Below are positions 6,542 through 7,320 of a DNA stretch of 7,320 nucleotides, piece by piece. Every line of letters begins with the position of its first letter. The first letter of the stretch is position 1. Position numbers and translations under genes: made by a program. This DNA comes from Thiobacillus sp. GTDB lineage: Bacteria > Pseudomonadota > Gammaproteobacteria > Burkholderiales > Thiobacillaceae. The stretch spans positions 1 through 7,320 of the forward strand of contig DONB01000079.1 in NCBI GenBank assembly GCA_003510325.1, written 5' to 3'. Below the pieces are notes generated by a model. The model ran no database searches. It was not told the DNA's origin and worked only from the letters and a program-made list of their open reading frames with translations.

Positions 6542-7320
6542 TGGGCAATCGTCGAAAAAATCTTGAAATACGTCGGGAAGGTCTTGTTCACGCACGCCGG
6601 ATCGTTGATACGGATCGGCACGCCGCCGAGCGTCACCAGCGACAGGCACATCGCCATCCGGTGGTCGTCGTAAGTGTCGATGACGGCATTGGGAATCAGC
6701 TGTTCCGGCGGCGTGATGCGGATGAAGTCCGCGCCCTCTTCCACCGTCGCGCCGACCTTGCGCAGCTCGGCCGCCATGGCGGCGATGCGGTCGGTTTCCT
6801 TCACCCGCCAGCTGGCGATGTTCCTGAGCGTGGTCGTGCCATCGGCGAACAGCGCCGCCACCGCCAGCGTCATCGCGGCGTCGGGGATGGCGTTGCAGTC
6901 GATGTCGATCGCTTGCAGGCGGCCCGACCGTGGCGCACTGGCCTCGATCCAGTTCGGACCCATGTCGATCTGCGCGCCCATCTGCGCCAGCGCGTCGGCA
7001 AAGCGCACGTCGCCCTGCACGCTGTCGCGGCCCACGCCCTGCACCCGCACCGGGCCACCGCCGATGGCGCCGGCAGCAAGGAAATACGACGCCGACGAGG
7101 CATCGCCTTCGACCCAGATTTCGCCCGGGCTCCGGTAGTGCGCCGCCGCCGGCACGCCGAAGCCCTGCCAGCCGTTGCGCGCGATGTCCACGCCGAAGCG
7201 GCGCAGCATCGCCAGCGTGATCCCGATGTAGGGCTTGGAAATCAGTTCGCCCACGACTTCGATCGTGGTGTTGCGCTGCCGCAGCGGCAGCGCCATCAAC
7301 AGGCCGGTGAGGAACTGGCT
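6538..7320 (-). CDS. aroA: 3-phosphoshikimate 1-carboxyvinyltransferase (EPSP synthase), C-terminal part
   Basis: The last 260 codons are visible; the N-terminal third lies beyond the right edge. The enzyme transfers enolpyruvyl from PEP to shikimate 3-phosphate in the shikimate pathway. The fragment opens at the substrate-binding SQF motif ([14 protein letters not shown], equivalent to E. coli Ser170-Phe172). It continues with SKPYI, the [15 protein letters not shown] helix, GDVRFAD, the NAIPDAAMT segment holding the catalytic Asp (E. coli Asp313 equivalent), RVKETDR (Lys340/Glu341 equivalents), DDHRMAMC (His385/Arg386) and the NKTFPTYF lysine loop (Lys411). All these residues are conserved, consistent with an active enzyme. 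The overall pattern resembles the E. coli-type (class I) enzyme, although the glycine loop that governs glyphosate sensitivity is outside the window. Its stop overlaps the cmk start. Confidence 0.97.
   Translation of the reverse strand, partial: SQFLTGLLMALPLRQRNTTIEVVGELISKPYIGITLAMLRRFGVDIARNGWQGFGVPAAAHYRSPGEIWVEGDASSASYFLAAGAIGGGPVRVQGVGRDSVQGDVRFADALAQMGAQIDMGPNWIEASAPRSGRLQAIDIDCNAIPDAAMTLAVAALFADGTTTLRNIASWRVKETDRIAAMAAELRKVGATVEEGADFIRITPPEQLIPNAVIDTYDDHRMAMCLSLVTLGGVPIRINDPACVNKTFPTYFKIFSTIAQ

Noticed and set aside
6542..6649. Longer cmk reading frame starting inside aroA
   Set aside because: The added 36 residues are an out-of-frame translation of the aroA 3' end. The ATGA overlap start gives the normal cytidylate kinase length.

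Overview
The window is a housekeeping block read entirely from the minus strand, so transcription runs from the right end to the left end. The gene order is aroA (partial) - cmk - rpsA - ihfB - terminator - lapA - lapB - pyrF - ugd - cysM (partial). High GC, G/C-rich third positions, the aroA-cmk-rpsA-ihfB-lapA-lapB order, and an S1 protein with a short Ala/Thr/Ser-rich N-terminal extension all suggest a betaproteobacterium. A Nitrosomonadales/Thiobacillus-like member is my best guess, but I could not test it. Nothing indicates phage, plasmid, CRISPR or recent horizontal transfer. No stretch over 110 bases lacks a gene.

Right half (about 3758-7320): the 3' two thirds of aroA (shikimate pathway) overlaps cmk (CMP kinase) by four bases. 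An 81-base leader with two small hairpins separates cmk from rpsA (ribosomal protein S1). ihfB (IHF beta subunit) follows three bases after rpsA. A strong intrinsic terminator with an 11-bp stem and a GCAA loop closes this unit at 3701-3730.

Left half (1-3650): a second unit probably starts from a promoter abutting that terminator. It contains lapA and lapB (inner-membrane regulators of lipopolysaccharide synthesis), pyrF (UMP synthesis), ugd (UDP-glucose to UDP-glucuronate) and the start of cysM (cysteine synthase B). All gaps here are 3 to 36 bases. pyrF and ugd both start with GTG and have recognisable Shine-Dalgarno sites. The 36-base lapB-pyrF spacer consists largely of a degenerate 7-base tandem repeat.

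Functionally the block joins central metabolism (aromatics, CMP/UMP, cysteine), translation (S1), DNA architecture (IHF) and envelope control (LapAB, UDP-sugar supply). I found no convincing new biological system. The best second-look items are the heptamer repeat before pyrF, the structured rpsA leader with a possible 16-codon upstream ORF, and the back-to-back terminator and promoter between ihfB and lapA.
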